Assembly (NCBI GenBank): GCA_002737625.1
Contig: NSIB01000006.1
Location: 1-43,491, forward strand
Direction: 5' to 3'
DNA length: 43,491 nt
From: Flavobacteriales bacterium
Lineage (GTDB): Bacteria; Bacteroidota; Bacteroidia; NS11-12g; UBA955
Shown here: piece by piece, positions 26,094 through 35,154 of the stretch
How positions within the stretch are numbered: position 1 is the first letter of the stretch
How the letters are laid out: every line of letters starts with the position of its first letter
Notes under the pieces: model-generated
Told to the model about the DNA's origin: nothing
Databases searched by the model: none
The model's input: the letters and a program-made list of their open reading frames with translations, nothing else
Position numbers and translations under genes: made by a program

Positions 26094-26121
26094 CAAATGT
26101 ACAACAGCCAAAAGCAACCAA
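26094..26121 (-). promoter_or_regulatory. fmt promoter, near-leaderless
   Basis: TTG (26121-26119), 17 nt, TACATTTG (26101-26094) on the minus strand is an exact consensus match. The last base is 7 nt from the fmt ATG, predicting a leader of 1-3 nt. It lies within the longer reading frame, which supports the ATG at 26087 as the true start. Confidence 0.6.
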
Positions 26122-26216
26122 TCCTAACAACTTACTGTCAATTCCTTATCGAAAAGTCACAATCATACATAAAATCACCGATTTTTGTATAAGAAGTAGG
26201 TGTTTTGCTGTTAGGA

Positions 26217-29200
26217 ATGATGATAAGAAACTGTGTACGCATGATTTTTTTTAATTTACAGCAGGCAATTTTTGCTCTGCGCGTGCAAGTATTTTCATTT
26301 TTTTTGCTTATTTCCGCAACTGCTTTCGGCAATGTGGTATATCCAACCCAAGAGTCAGCAGGAGAACCTGTTTTCATATTAAACAAAGGTCAGTGGCCAA
26401 AAGGTGTATTATCCAAGGTACATCTTAATATTGGCGATTTGTGGATTACCCAATCAGGATTTGTATGGAATTTGTTTGATTCCTCTGCTTTTGAAAAACT
26501 GCATGATCGTACAACGCAAACATTAAAGATTCCAACGCAAGCCGTGTTTATGGATTTTATTAAACCCACCGGCGTTGCTCACGTGACAGGCTCTGGTAAT
26601 GCATCAAGCGAATATTATAATTATCATAACGCAAGAGGCAGTTTTACAGAATTACATAAATACAGTAGCGTAATCATTTCTCATGTTTGGCCCGGTGTAG
26701 ACTTAGAGGTGAAATCATTTCAAAACACAATTAAATACAATTGGATTGTTCATTCAACTACGAATCCAAACATTATTCGATGGAATTATAGAGGTGAAAA
26801 CACCCTCGAATTAAGTGCCTCAAAACAGTATTGTAGAATTAAAACCAATATCGTTGATTGGACGGAAGAAATTCCTGCTGTATACTACAATGGATTAAAG
26901 GGTGGGATAGATGAGGGTCAATCCGAGAATTCGATACTAAGTACGAATTATGTCCAATTTGATGATGGTAGCTTTCAATTCAACATCAAGAATTTGGATC
27001 TAAAAAATAATCGTGATTTGGTAATTGATCCCAAATTGGTTTTTAGTACCTATACCGGATCTAGAGCAGACAACTTTGGATGCACGGGAACCTATGATAT
27101 TTACGGAAATGGGTATGCTGGAGGTACTGTTTTTGATGTTGGATTGCCTGTAACCCCTGGTGCTGCACAAACAACATTTGGTGATGGGGTATCTGAAGAT
27201 TTGGGATATGGGGGTTCAAGGGATGCGGCCATTTTAAAGTTCAACGCTACTGGTAATCAATTGCTGTTTTGTACTTATTTGGGAGGGTCGAATAATGAGC
27301 AACCCCATTCCATGGTCACAGATTCATTGGTTAATTTGTATGTGATGGGGTCTACCCGAAGCACGGATTTTCCGATGGGTGCCAATGGACAATATGATAA
27401 TTCGCACAATGGGGGATACGATTTTTTTATTACCAAATTTAATTCTACTGGCACAACAATTTTAGCCTCTACGTTCTTTGGCGGCACTGGAATGGATGCT
27501 GTGGGCGCTGATAGATCGGCAACAGGTGTAAGTGTGGATGATTTTCCACTGATTTATAATTATGCCGATGAGTTTCGTGGTGAAATCATCACAGATCAAA
27601 AAAATATTTATGTTTCTGGCATTACATATAGTTTGAATTTTCCAAGAACGGGCAATGGGGCCTATGGTGGTAAATCCGATGCCGTAGTATTTTGTTTGAA
27701 TAACTCCCTCACAATGCTAAAATGGTCGCAGCAGTTTGGTGGGGGTGGGTTTGATGCGCTCTACGGTGTTGCTTTGGGTAAATCAAATGATGTTTATGTA
27801 AGTGGTGGCAGTTCCAGTAATAATTTGAAAACAGTGATTGGTTCCAAGTGGATAAACGATTATCAAGGAGGCATTGCTGATGCGATTTTAATGCGATTGG
27901 ATAAGTATACGGGTGACGTTTTACAGGGTCGATATCATGGCACATCGCTTTATGAACAAGCCCATTTCGTACAAACAGGGCTTACCGGAAAACCCTATAT
28001 TTATGGTCAGACTGAGGCCAATATGCCCAATCTGAACGCAAGGTTTTATCAACCTGGAGGCGGTCAATATATTTCTTGTTATTCCATCGATCTATCATCG
28101 GTAGATATGCAAACTACGTTCGGTTACAATGCCAGCAACATTATTTACCCCAACATCAGCCCAAGTGCTTTTTTGGTTGATAGATGCGAACGAATTTTCG
28201 TTTCTGGATGGGGTGGAAGTACCAATTCTGCATTGTATGATGTCAATACCGGTACCCCAAAACAACATCGAAACAAAGGCAGAACAACTGGATTGCTTAC
28301 AACAGCTGATGCCGCACAGAAAAATACCGACGGCAGTGATTTTTATATTGCTGTATTCTCAAAAAACTTTTATTCTTTGGCTTATGCTACTTTCTTTGGT
28401 GGGGTAAGTACTCCGGGGAAAACGGCTGAGGAACACGTGGATGGTGGTACCTCGAGGTTCGATGCAAAAGGCATTATCTATCAGTCCGTTTGTGCGGGAT
28501 GTAGAAGGAATGGATTGTTTCCAACCACGCCTACGGCGTACAGCAGAACAATGAATAGTAACAATTGTAACAATGCGCTATTTAAAATCGACTTTGAGAA
28601 CCTCAATTTAAAACCTCGGTTGAAAGACACATTTGTTCAGGTAATAGCCACCCAGCCCATTAATTTCCAAATAAAAGGGGTAGATCCAGATCCTTTTGAT
28701 ACAATGTATTTGCGCGCCACATGGATTAAAAAGGGTGGAATGAAGGGGGCTGACACGGCAAAATTTACATTAATTCCAGGGATTGGCTCCGCGACTCTGA
28801 AGTTGGATTGGAAAACCCTCTGTAGCAGTTTTTCTAAAGACACCATTGAATTACTTGTTACGGTAATGGATCGAGGATGCCCAAAGGCCGATACAACCTA
28901 CGCTAGAATTAAAATACTCGTTACAGAACCCCCAAAAGTGATTCCGCCTGATGCCATTTGTGTGAGTTTTGATCGGCAAACATCAAAAATGTCGATCTCG
29001 TGGAATAACATCGCAACACCCGGATCATTTTTTAAATATTTCCTTCTGCGTAGAACCAATCCAGATGGTTCAATGAAAATTCTCGATACCATTAGAAGCG
29101 GTTCTGCAGATGTTTATGTGGATGGGAATGTGGTAAATCCACGACAGAATAATTACTGTTACGAACTAATTGGTGTGAATATTTGTGACGTACAAGTGTT

Positions 29201-30074
29201 TGCGAAAAATATATTTTGTACCGTTGTTGAATTGAATACCCCCATCGCGGGCGTCCCTTTGTATACAACAACTATCGTAAATGACCGATACGCGGAAATT
29301 CGTTGGGGCAGGAGTCAGGAACCAGATTTTAAGGAATATGAACTGTATCGAATTCCACGGGGTGGGAAATTTGGGAATGTTCCATTGGCAATAACCACGG
29401 ATACGTTTTATCGGGATTCGTCTTTTAATGTCGATGATCGGTCCTACTGTTACCAGATAATGGTCACAGATCAATGTGGTCATGTGAGCTCTGGAAGCAA
29501 TGAAGGATGCAATGTGGTTTTGGGTGGCACGTCTAAAGAAGCACCAGATTACTATTTCGACTTAAATTGGATGGATTATCAAGGATGGGCTGATGGTGTG
29601 AGAGATTGGACATTGGAGCGGAAAGATGATGACCATGCCTTTGTTGTTATGGCTCCATCTTTAATGGTTCAGAGCTATCATGATGATAAGTTGGACTACG
29701 ATTATGGTGGATACTTATATCGAGTTACTGCGCATCGAAATCAGTTGATGGCAGCAGAACAATCATACAGCGAGAGCAATTGGATCTATTTAATTCAACC
29801 ACCAGAAGTTTGGGTGCCAAGTGGGATTACGCGTAATAAGGATGGGTTAAACGATGTCTGGGGCACTTTTCCGTTGTTCGTTAAGGAATATGAGATGAAA
29901 GTCTATAATCGTTACGGACAAAAGATTTGGGAAAGTACCTATAAAAAGAACCAATGGGATTGTCAGTATCAATCCAACGAAATTCCCGATGGCGTTTATG
30001 CGTGGTACCTAGTTTTTAAGGGTTGGGATAAAAAAACGTACGATAAGGCTGGCACCGTAACGGTAATACACTAA
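26217..30074 (+). CDS. Large secreted beta-propeller protein with type IX secretion signal (type B, CHU_C)
   Basis: A 1285-residue protein. ATG 26217 is chosen; a TTG at 26205 and ATGs at 26220 and 26241 are alternatives. All give a signal-peptide-like segment (RVQVFSFFLLISATAFG). Next comes a region of about 200 residues of the DUF7948 type (FILNKGQWPKGVLSKVHL, YKWIVH-like YNWIVH, IDPKLVFSTYTG). A set of SBBP-like propeller repeats follows to about residue 760 (TYLGGSNNEQPHSMVTD, FFGGTGMDAVG, FFGGVSTPG), then Fn3-like segments. The last 85 residues (WVPSGITRNKDGLNDVWG, YNRYGQKIWES, DGVYAWYLVFKG) are the type B C-terminal domain of type IX substrates. Predicted to be secreted or surface-exposed; possibly adhesive. 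It ends 3 nt from the convergent polyprenyl synthase. Confidence 0.88.
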   Translation: MMIRNCVRMIFFNLQQAIFALRVQVFSFFLLISATAFGNVVYPTQESAGEPVFILNKGQWPKGVLSKVHLNIGDLWITQSGFVWNLFDSSAFEKLHDRTTQTLKIPTQAVFMDFIKPTGVAHVTGSGNASSEYYNYHNARGSFTELHKYSSVIISHVWPGVDLEVKSFQNTIKYNWIVHSTTNPNIIRWNYRGENTLELSASKQYCRIKTNIVDWTEEIPAVYYNGLKGGIDEGQSENSILSTNYVQFDDGSFQFNIKNLDLKNNRDLVIDPKLVFSTYTGSRADNFGCTGTYDIYGNGYAGGTVFDVGLPVTPGAAQTTFGDGVSEDLGYGGSRDAAILKFNATGNQLLFCTYLGGSNNEQPHSMVTDSLVNLYVMGSTRSTDFPMGANGQYDNSHNGGYDFFITKFNSTGTTILASTFFGGTGMDAVGADRSATGVSVDDFPLIYNYADEFRGEIITDQKNIYVSGITYSLNFPRTGNGAYGGKSDAVVFCLNNSLTMLKWSQQFGGGGFDALYGVALGKSNDVYVSGGSSSNNLKTVIGSKWINDYQGGIADAILMRLDKYTGDVLQGRYHGTSLYEQAHFVQTGLTGKPYIYGQTEANMPNLNARFYQPGGGQYISCYSIDLSSVDMQTTFGYNASNIIYPNISPSAFLVDRCERIFVSGWGGSTNSALYDVNTGTPKQHRNKGRTTGLLTTADAAQKNTDGSDFYIAVFSKNFYSLAYATFFGGVSTPGKTAEEHVDGGTSRFDAKGIIYQSVCAGCRRNGLFPTTPTAYSRTMNSNNCNNALFKIDFENLNLKPRLKDTFVQVIATQPINFQIKGVDPDPFDTMYLRATWIKKGGMKGADTAKFTLIPGIGSATLKLDWKTLCSSFSKDTIELLVTVMDRGCPKADTTYARIKILVTEPPKVIPPDAICVSFDRQTSKMSISWNNIATPGSFFKYFLLRRTNPDGSMKILDTIRSGSADVYVDGNVVNPRQNNYCYELIGVNICDVQVFAKNIFCTVVELNTPIAGVPLYTTTIVNDRYAEIRWGRSQEPDFKEYELYRIPRGGKFGNVPLAITTDTFYRDSSFNVDDRSYCYQIMVTDQCGHVSSGSNEGCNVVLGGTSKEAPDYYFDLNWMDYQGWADGVRDWTLERKDDDHAFVVMAPSLMVQSYHDDKLDYDYGGYLYRVTAHRNQLMAAEQSYSESNWIYLIQPPEVWVPSGITRNKDGLNDVWGTFPLFVKEYEMKVYNRYGQKIWESTYKKNQWDCQYQSNEIPDGVYAWYLVFKGWDKKTYDKAGTVTVIH

Positions 30075-30077
30075 CTC

Positions 30078-31031
30078 TTAGTGTGTTCGGTCTTGCAAAT
30101 AGTCAAGAAGTTCTTGTAGTCCCTGCGTTTCAAAGCCGGCGTACGCTAATTCTTGGATAATAGCCTTGGCCGCTGTGCCATATTCAGTACTTTTATCCAA
30201 AATATTTACGTCAAGGCCCCACGTTTTCCATCCTTCTATCACAGCATCTGCTCGATTTTGCCCCTCCAATTCACCAAACCACTGATTGGTAGTATTGGCA
30301 TCATGTTCCATTGATTTGATGTAAAGCCAAGTCTTTTTGCCTTCCATGATATCACCGCCAATCACTTTACCCACTTTGTTTGATGTTCCGAAGGCATCCA
30401 AATAATCATCCATCAACTGAAAACTCATGCCAACTGCAATTGCGAATTGGTATAATTTTTCAACGACATCCTCACTGGCATTGGCTGTAAGTGCGCCCGC
30501 GGCCAAACTACAACCCAATAATACAGCTGTTTTGTTTTGGATCATGTGTAGATAATCTGCCTCGCTCACTTCGTTTCGCTCGGCAAAATCCATATCGTCT
30601 TGCTGTCCTTCACACACCTCAGTAGCCGTTTTAGAAAATAATGCCAAGATTGCATCTTTATTGGGTCCGCCATAAGCCAATATGGATTCATAGGCTTTTA
30701 CCAATAAATTATCGCCCGCCAAAATCGCAGTAGGCTCATTCCACTTTTTATGCACCGTAGACAATCCCCGTCGTTGATCCGCCCGATCCATAATGTCATC
30801 ATGTACCAAACTGAAATTGTGAAAAATCTCAATCGCATGAGCCACCGAAATCGCATCGTTCACTTTACCGCCACAACTCTCCGCACCAATCAAACAAAGC
30901 ACGGGCCGAATACGCTTGCCACCCAAATTCATGATGTAATTCATGGGGTCGTACAAATTACTAGGACTGCCCTGAAAGGGATTCTTTCGCAAATAATCTA
31001 AATAGTTTTCTAGGTGCGTTGCAATACTCAT
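30078..31031 (-). CDS. Polyprenyl diphosphate synthase (farnesyl/geranylgeranyl/octaprenyl type)
   Basis: A trans-isoprenyl diphosphate synthase that condenses isopentenyl diphosphate with allylic diphosphates. The 317-residue protein has GGKRIRP near residue 38, the first Asp-rich motif DDIMD with the following RRG, and the second motif DDYLD (LMDDYLDAFGT). The chain length is set by residues before the first motif (FHNFSLVHDD), which I cannot interpret firmly. It starts 1 nt after the RNase R stop codon, so the two genes are one unit. Confidence 0.92.
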   Translation of the reverse strand: MSIATHLENYLDYLRKNPFQGSPSNLYDPMNYIMNLGGKRIRPVLCLIGAESCGGKVNDAISVAHAIEIFHNFSLVHDDIMDRADQRRGLSTVHKKWNEPTAILAGDNLLVKAYESILAYGGPNKDAILALFSKTATEVCEGQQDDMDFAERNEVSEADYLHMIQNKTAVLLGCSLAAGALTANASEDVVEKLYQFAIAVGMSFQLMDDYLDAFGTSNKVGKVIGGDIMEGKKTWLYIKSMEHDANTTNQWFGELEGQNRADAVIEGWKTWGLDVNILDKSTEYGTAAKAIIQELAYAGFETQGLQELLDYLQDRTH

Positions 31032-31032
31032 A

Positions 31033-33141
31033 TTAATCCAACAAATAAAAGTCGATAATTCTTTTTTGTGCGTCAGTTTTTTTCACAGAAACCGTAATCG
31101 GGTCGCCCATATGGTAACTTCTGCGCGTTCGCTGACCTACCAATTTCTTTTCTGCTTCGTAATAGGTGAACCGATCGGTTTTGATATCCGACATACGAAT
31201 TAATCCCTCGCAATGATATTCAGTAGCCATCGCATAGATACCCCATTCCGTTATCCCGGTAATTGTAGCGTCCATCGTTTTGCCAATGTGCTGCTCCATC
31301 ATCAAGGCCAATGTGTACTTTGTACTTGCCCTTTCTGCCTCAGCCGCTTTCTGCTCCATATTGCTGCTGTGCTTGGCAATCAATTCGATTTGAGATTCAC
31401 TCATAACGGGTGCAGGATTGCTCAAATACTGCTGTAATAATCTATGAACCAATAAATCTGGATATCTGCGAATGGGAGAGGTAAAGTGGGTGTAATGCTC
31501 AAAAGCCAAACCGAAGTGATCTGAGCGATAGGCTGTGTAAACGGCCTTCGACATAGTTCTGATGGCCATTTGTTGTAGTATTTCACCGTTTGGATCCCCT
31601 TTGGTTCTCTCCATTAACTCGTTAAAAGATTTCCGCATTTGGAGCTCATTATCGATGTTTATTGGATATCCCATCAACTTGCAGAATTTAGCAAACTCCA
31701 ATAATTTGTCCTGAGGAGGTAAATCGTGAGAACGGTAAATGAATGGCAATTCGGGTTTCTTAAGCGTTTTTACATGTTTAGCAACGGCTTGGTTGGCCAT
31801 CAACATAAAGGTCTCAATCAACAAATGCGCATCAAATCTTGTCTTTACATACGCTTCGATGGGTTTTTTGTTGGCATCAAAACGGAAACGGATTTCCTTG
31901 GACTCAAATTTTAATGCTCCTTGATTGAATCGTACATCCTCAAAATGCTTTGCAATGCGATTGAAAGTGGTCAATTCAGACACGTAGTCGCCCGCCTGAT
32001 TTACTATTACATCTTGGGCTTCTTCATACGCAAATCTTCGTTTGCTGTTAATTACTGTTTTACCAAACCACTGACCCAAAATGTTCAATTCTTTATCGAT
32101 GGTAAATATTACGCTAAAAGCCAAACGATCCACATGGGGTTTTAAAGAACACAAATCGGTACTCAATTTTTCCGGAAGCATCGGTATTGTGCGATCAACC
32201 AAATAAACAGAAGTACCTCGCTGTAACGCTTCACGATCTATGGCGCTGCCGGGTGTCACAAAATGAGAAACATCTGCAATGTGCACTCCTAATAAGTAAT
32301 TGCCTCGTGTGTCGTATTCTAAAGAAATCGCATCGTCGAAATCTTTGGCATCAGCCGGATCAATTGTAATACAAAAAATATCGCGTAAATCTTCTCGCTC
32401 GCCCCAATCCTTTGATGTAATCTCATTGGGAATGGCATCGCATTCTTCAAGGGTATCGTCGGGAAAACGAGTGTTGAAACCAAACTCGGCGACAATGGCA
32501 TGCATTTCTGTATCTGCCTCACCCACAGGTCCTAAGATTTCAACGATTCTACCGATAGGGTTTCTGGCGTTGGGCGGGAAGTCGTATACCTCAATAATGG
32601 CTTTGTGACCATCATTTTTGGGATCTACTTGACCAATAATTTTGATGTCCTTTAATCCGTTTTTCTGCAATAGGGCAAATGCATTTTTCTCGAATATGTC
32701 CAACACGGCAGAGTATCGTTGCGGGACACGTTCTAATAACGAAAGCGATTTAACATAAGAGCGTTTTCCCTTGGTCTTCACGTCGCAACGAACAAGATCT
32801 CCGGGTAACAACTTGCCTACCATGTCGTTGTCCATGTAAATCTGCTGAAGTTCTCCATCCAATTCCAATCGAACATAATAATCCCCTCGATTGGATAAAA
32901 CGAGTTGTCCTTCTGATTTTACTGAAGGTCTGATAGGGGTGAATACGCCGGCAGATGGCTCTTTGACAAGTCCACGATTGGCCAATTTCTCTAGTGCTTG
33001 ATGCACCATTTCTTTGGTCAAGTTTGCTTCAGCGGGGATTTTACTGAAAACCTGTGAAGCATTGACAGCGCCTTTGCCATCGTTTTCTAATATTGCCAGA
33101 ACGATACGCTCCGGGAATGTGATTTTACTGCGGTTCAACAA
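31033..33141 (-). CDS. rnr: Ribonuclease R
   Basis: A 3'-5' exoribonuclease that degrades structured RNA. The 702-residue protein has an N-terminal winged-helix segment (SKITFPERIVLAIL), cold-shock domains, the RNB catalytic domain with IDPADAKDFDDAIS (the metal-binding Asp cluster), and a C-terminal S1 domain (TMDATITGITEWGIYAM). The start is a TTG at 33141, directly followed by a second TTG codon. A stop codon lies five codons upstream and no ATG lies between, while the first internal ATG would remove the winged helix. The gene is 1 nt from the polyprenyl synthase gene. Confidence 0.93.
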   Translation of the reverse strand: MLNRSKITFPERIVLAILENDGKGAVNASQVFSKIPAEANLTKEMVHQALEKLANRGLVKEPSAGVFTPIRPSVKSEGQLVLSNRGDYYVRLELDGELQQIYMDNDMVGKLLPGDLVRCDVKTKGKRSYVKSLSLLERVPQRYSAVLDIFEKNAFALLQKNGLKDIKIIGQVDPKNDGHKAIIEVYDFPPNARNPIGRIVEILGPVGEADTEMHAIVAEFGFNTRFPDDTLEECDAIPNEITSKDWGEREDLRDIFCITIDPADAKDFDDAISLEYDTRGNYLLGVHIADVSHFVTPGSAIDREALQRGTSVYLVDRTIPMLPEKLSTDLCSLKPHVDRLAFSVIFTIDKELNILGQWFGKTVINSKRRFAYEEAQDVIVNQAGDYVSELTTFNRIAKHFEDVRFNQGALKFESKEIRFRFDANKKPIEAYVKTRFDAHLLIETFMLMANQAVAKHVKTLKKPELPFIYRSHDLPPQDKLLEFAKFCKLMGYPINIDNELQMRKSFNELMERTKGDPNGEILQQMAIRTMSKAVYTAYRSDHFGLAFEHYTHFTSPIRRYPDLLVHRLLQQYLSNPAPVMSESQIELIAKHSSNMEQKAAEAERASTKYTLALMMEQHIGKTMDATITGITEWGIYAMATEYHCEGLIRMSDIKTDRFTYYEAEKKLVGQRTRRSYHMGDPITVSVKKTDAQKRIIDFYLLD

Positions 33142-33205
33142 TTTGAATGGGATCTAGTAACTATGAAAATATGCGTAAAGTTACGAATTAATCCTCTAAG
33201 GGAGT

Positions 33206-34552
33206 TCAATTGTTACTGGATTCAGTGGAAACCCCGTCGTCGTGCTCAAAATAATCCAAGTCTTTATCAAAGGCTTCTTCGACATTGTAAGTGCCCCATA
33301 ATGCAAGTATTAAGCAAATAGCTCCTATAATTAGGGATGCAACAGTGAAGGTTCTACCATCAAATTGATTATTTAAATGGAAGGTTGAGGAGAAGTACTC
33401 AAATCCCATGGTAATCAACAAGACACCTCCTCTAACAAAATTGGGTACAGTTGCGGCTACGGTGCTACGAATGTTGGTTCCAAACTGCTCGGAAGCATTG
33501 GTCACAAAAATCGCCCAATATCCAGTGACTGCGCCTAGCAAAAAGGCTATCATTCGATAATAATTTTGACTACCAGCGGGGCCGTATAAATAGACTAAGG
33601 TCATGATGGCTATTCCCATGAGATTTAAATAGATCACCTTCTTTCTGCTATGAAAAAGTTGACTTAATAACCCAGATAGCAAATCTCCAGTGCTCAATCC
33701 AACATAGCTCCACATCACCATTTCCGGAGTAGGGACAGAGAGTGATTTTAGCATGTCAGCATCGGCTGCGGAGGCTGATAAACCCAATATTTCCGGGAAA
33801 AATTTATGCGACAAAGCGATGAGTATACCCACAACAAACCAAACGGGTAAGCCAATAACGATACAAGCTAAATACTTTTTAATGTGGGCTTTTCGAAACA
33901 GCATAAAGAAATTGCCGCGTTTCACCTGTGTTGTGGTTGCATTTTCAAATAAAGCACTTTCAAATGTTCCTGCTCGCATCAAAAGCAACAAAAGTCCTAA
34001 CACACCGCCTACAATATACGCCGTTTGCCAATTTTCAAGTTTGCTTCCAATTATATCGCTGATAATTTCGGTTATGAATGCCCCATTTTTTGCAATAAAA
34101 AATGCGAATACCGCTCCTAAAGCACCAAATGTTACAATAATCATTGTGCCCAAACCTCGTTTATTCCTAGGCATTAACTCACTCACCAATGTAATTGCAG
34201 CCCCCAATTCTCCTGCCAAGCCAATCCCTGCCAAGAACCGCCAGAATTTATAGGCTTCCACAGTCGTGACAAATGCATTGGCAATGTTAGCAACACTGTA
34301 TAATAATATTGAGCCAAAAAGTACACTGACTCGTCCTTTAATATCACCGAGAATTCCCCAAATTAGTCCCCCAATTAACATACCCGCCATCTGCCATCTA
34401 AACAAAACTGTTTCGTACATATTTACATCGATATTTAACGATGAAAGACTGTCTTTCTTGATGATATTAAATAGTATTAAATCGTATATGTCAACAAAAT
34501 AGCCCAATGATGCCACGGTAATAAGTAGGGCGAGGTTTTTTTGTTTTTTCAT
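33206..34552 (-). CDS. Major facilitator superfamily transporter
   Basis: A 448-residue inner-membrane transporter with about 12 hydrophobic helices. The first cytoplasmic loop carries the MFS motif A-like GDIKGRVSVLFGS, and helix 4-5 the FLAGIGLAGELGAAITLVSELMPRNKRG segment typical of the metabolite:H+ symporter (sugar-porter-like) group. The short C-terminal tail is acidic (DYFEHDDGVSTESS). The gene lies 1 nt after the GAF-protein gene, so the two are co-transcribed. Substrate unknown; a link to oxidised methionine from the neighbour is speculation. Confidence 0.85.
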   Translation of the reverse strand: MKKQKNLALLITVASLGYFVDIYDLILFNIIKKDSLSSLNIDVNMYETVLFRWQMAGMLIGGLIWGILGDIKGRVSVLFGSILLYSVANIANAFVTTVEAYKFWRFLAGIGLAGELGAAITLVSELMPRNKRGLGTMIIVTFGALGAVFAFFIAKNGAFITEIISDIIGSKLENWQTAYIVGGVLGLLLLLMRAGTFESALFENATTTQVKRGNFFMLFRKAHIKKYLACIVIGLPVWFVVGILIALSHKFFPEILGLSASAADADMLKSLSVPTPEMVMWSYVGLSTGDLLSGLLSQLFHSRKKVIYLNLMGIAIMTLVYLYGPAGSQNYYRMIAFLLGAVTGYWAIFVTNASEQFGTNIRSTVAATVPNFVRGGVLLITMGFEYFSSTFHLNNQFDGRTFTVASLIIGAICLILALWGTYNVEEAFDKDLDYFEHDDGVSTESSNN

Positions 34553-34553
34553 T

Positions 34554-35045
34554 TTAAAGGATGATTTCCAAAGAACGACAAAATTTCTCTAATTCTATTT
34601 GGTCGATTGTATCGAAATGGTTGAGATACTCACTATCAACATCCAAAACGCCCCAAATTTCACCTGTATTGGTATGGATTGGGATCACTATTTCACTTTT
34701 ACTTTCGGCGCTGCAAGCGATATGGCCGGGAAATAATTCGACATCGGGAACTACAAGGGTAGTGGCTTGTTGCCAGGCGGCACCGCATACTCCTTTGCCC
34801 AATTCAATGATAGTGCAAGCTGGCGGACCTTGAAATGGTGCTAACATCAAAATTTTGCCTTCAACCCTGTAAAATCCTACCCACCACCACTGGAAAATGG
34901 TTTTCATTAATGCGGTGGCATTGGATAAATTGGCAACAAAATCAACTTTTGGATCCAATAGGCCATTCCATTGGGTATGAAGTGCTGCGTATTTTTCTTG
35001 TTTTGATAGACTGGTCCAGTCGATTTTATTGTTTTCGGGTAACAT
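34554..35045 (-). CDS. msrC: GAF-domain protein, free methionine-(R)-sulfoxide reductase type
   Basis: A 163-residue single GAF domain. The three cysteines of the free methionine-R-sulfoxide reductase family are in place: PPACTIIELGKGVCGAAW with two, then GHIACSAESKSEIVIPI with the third. The flanking motifs (WWWVGFYR, PFQGPPAC, WGVLDVDSE) fit the same family. This enzyme reduces free Met-R-sulfoxide, using thioredoxin in other organisms. First gene of a two-gene unit with the MFS transporter. The gene symbol follows E. coli usage. Confidence 0.85.
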   Translation of the reverse strand: MLPENNKIDWTSLSKQEKYAALHTQWNGLLDPKVDFVANLSNATALMKTIFQWWWVGFYRVEGKILMLAPFQGPPACTIIELGKGVCGAAWQQATTLVVPDVELFPGHIACSAESKSEIVIPIHTNTGEIWGVLDVDSEYLNHFDTIDQIELEKFCRSLEIIL

Positions 35046-35094
35046 TCATCGCGAAACTACCATGTTTGAATCGAATTCCTCTACATATGCAAAG

Positions 35095-35102
35095 TATTTT
35101 TG
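35095..35102 (+). promoter_or_regulatory. Possible -7 element of the helicase gene
   Basis: TATTTTTG matches TAnnTTTG exactly, 53 nt before the helicase ATG. The nearest upstream TTG (35066-35068) is 26 nt away, longer than usual. Confidence 0.35.
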
Positions 35103-35154
35103 GTTGGCCCTTAAATCGGTTGTAAATTGCGGGTTTATATAGAAAAATCAATAG

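Noticed and set aside
26138-26386. 82-codon minus-strand ORF opposite the start of the large secreted protein
   Set aside because: It is antisense to a signal peptide region, has no family features and lacks its own promoter or start signal.
33753-34253. 166-codon plus-strand ORF opposite the MFS transporter
   Set aside because: Composition (Pro, Asn, Ile) is what antisense of a membrane protein gives, and no domain is visible.
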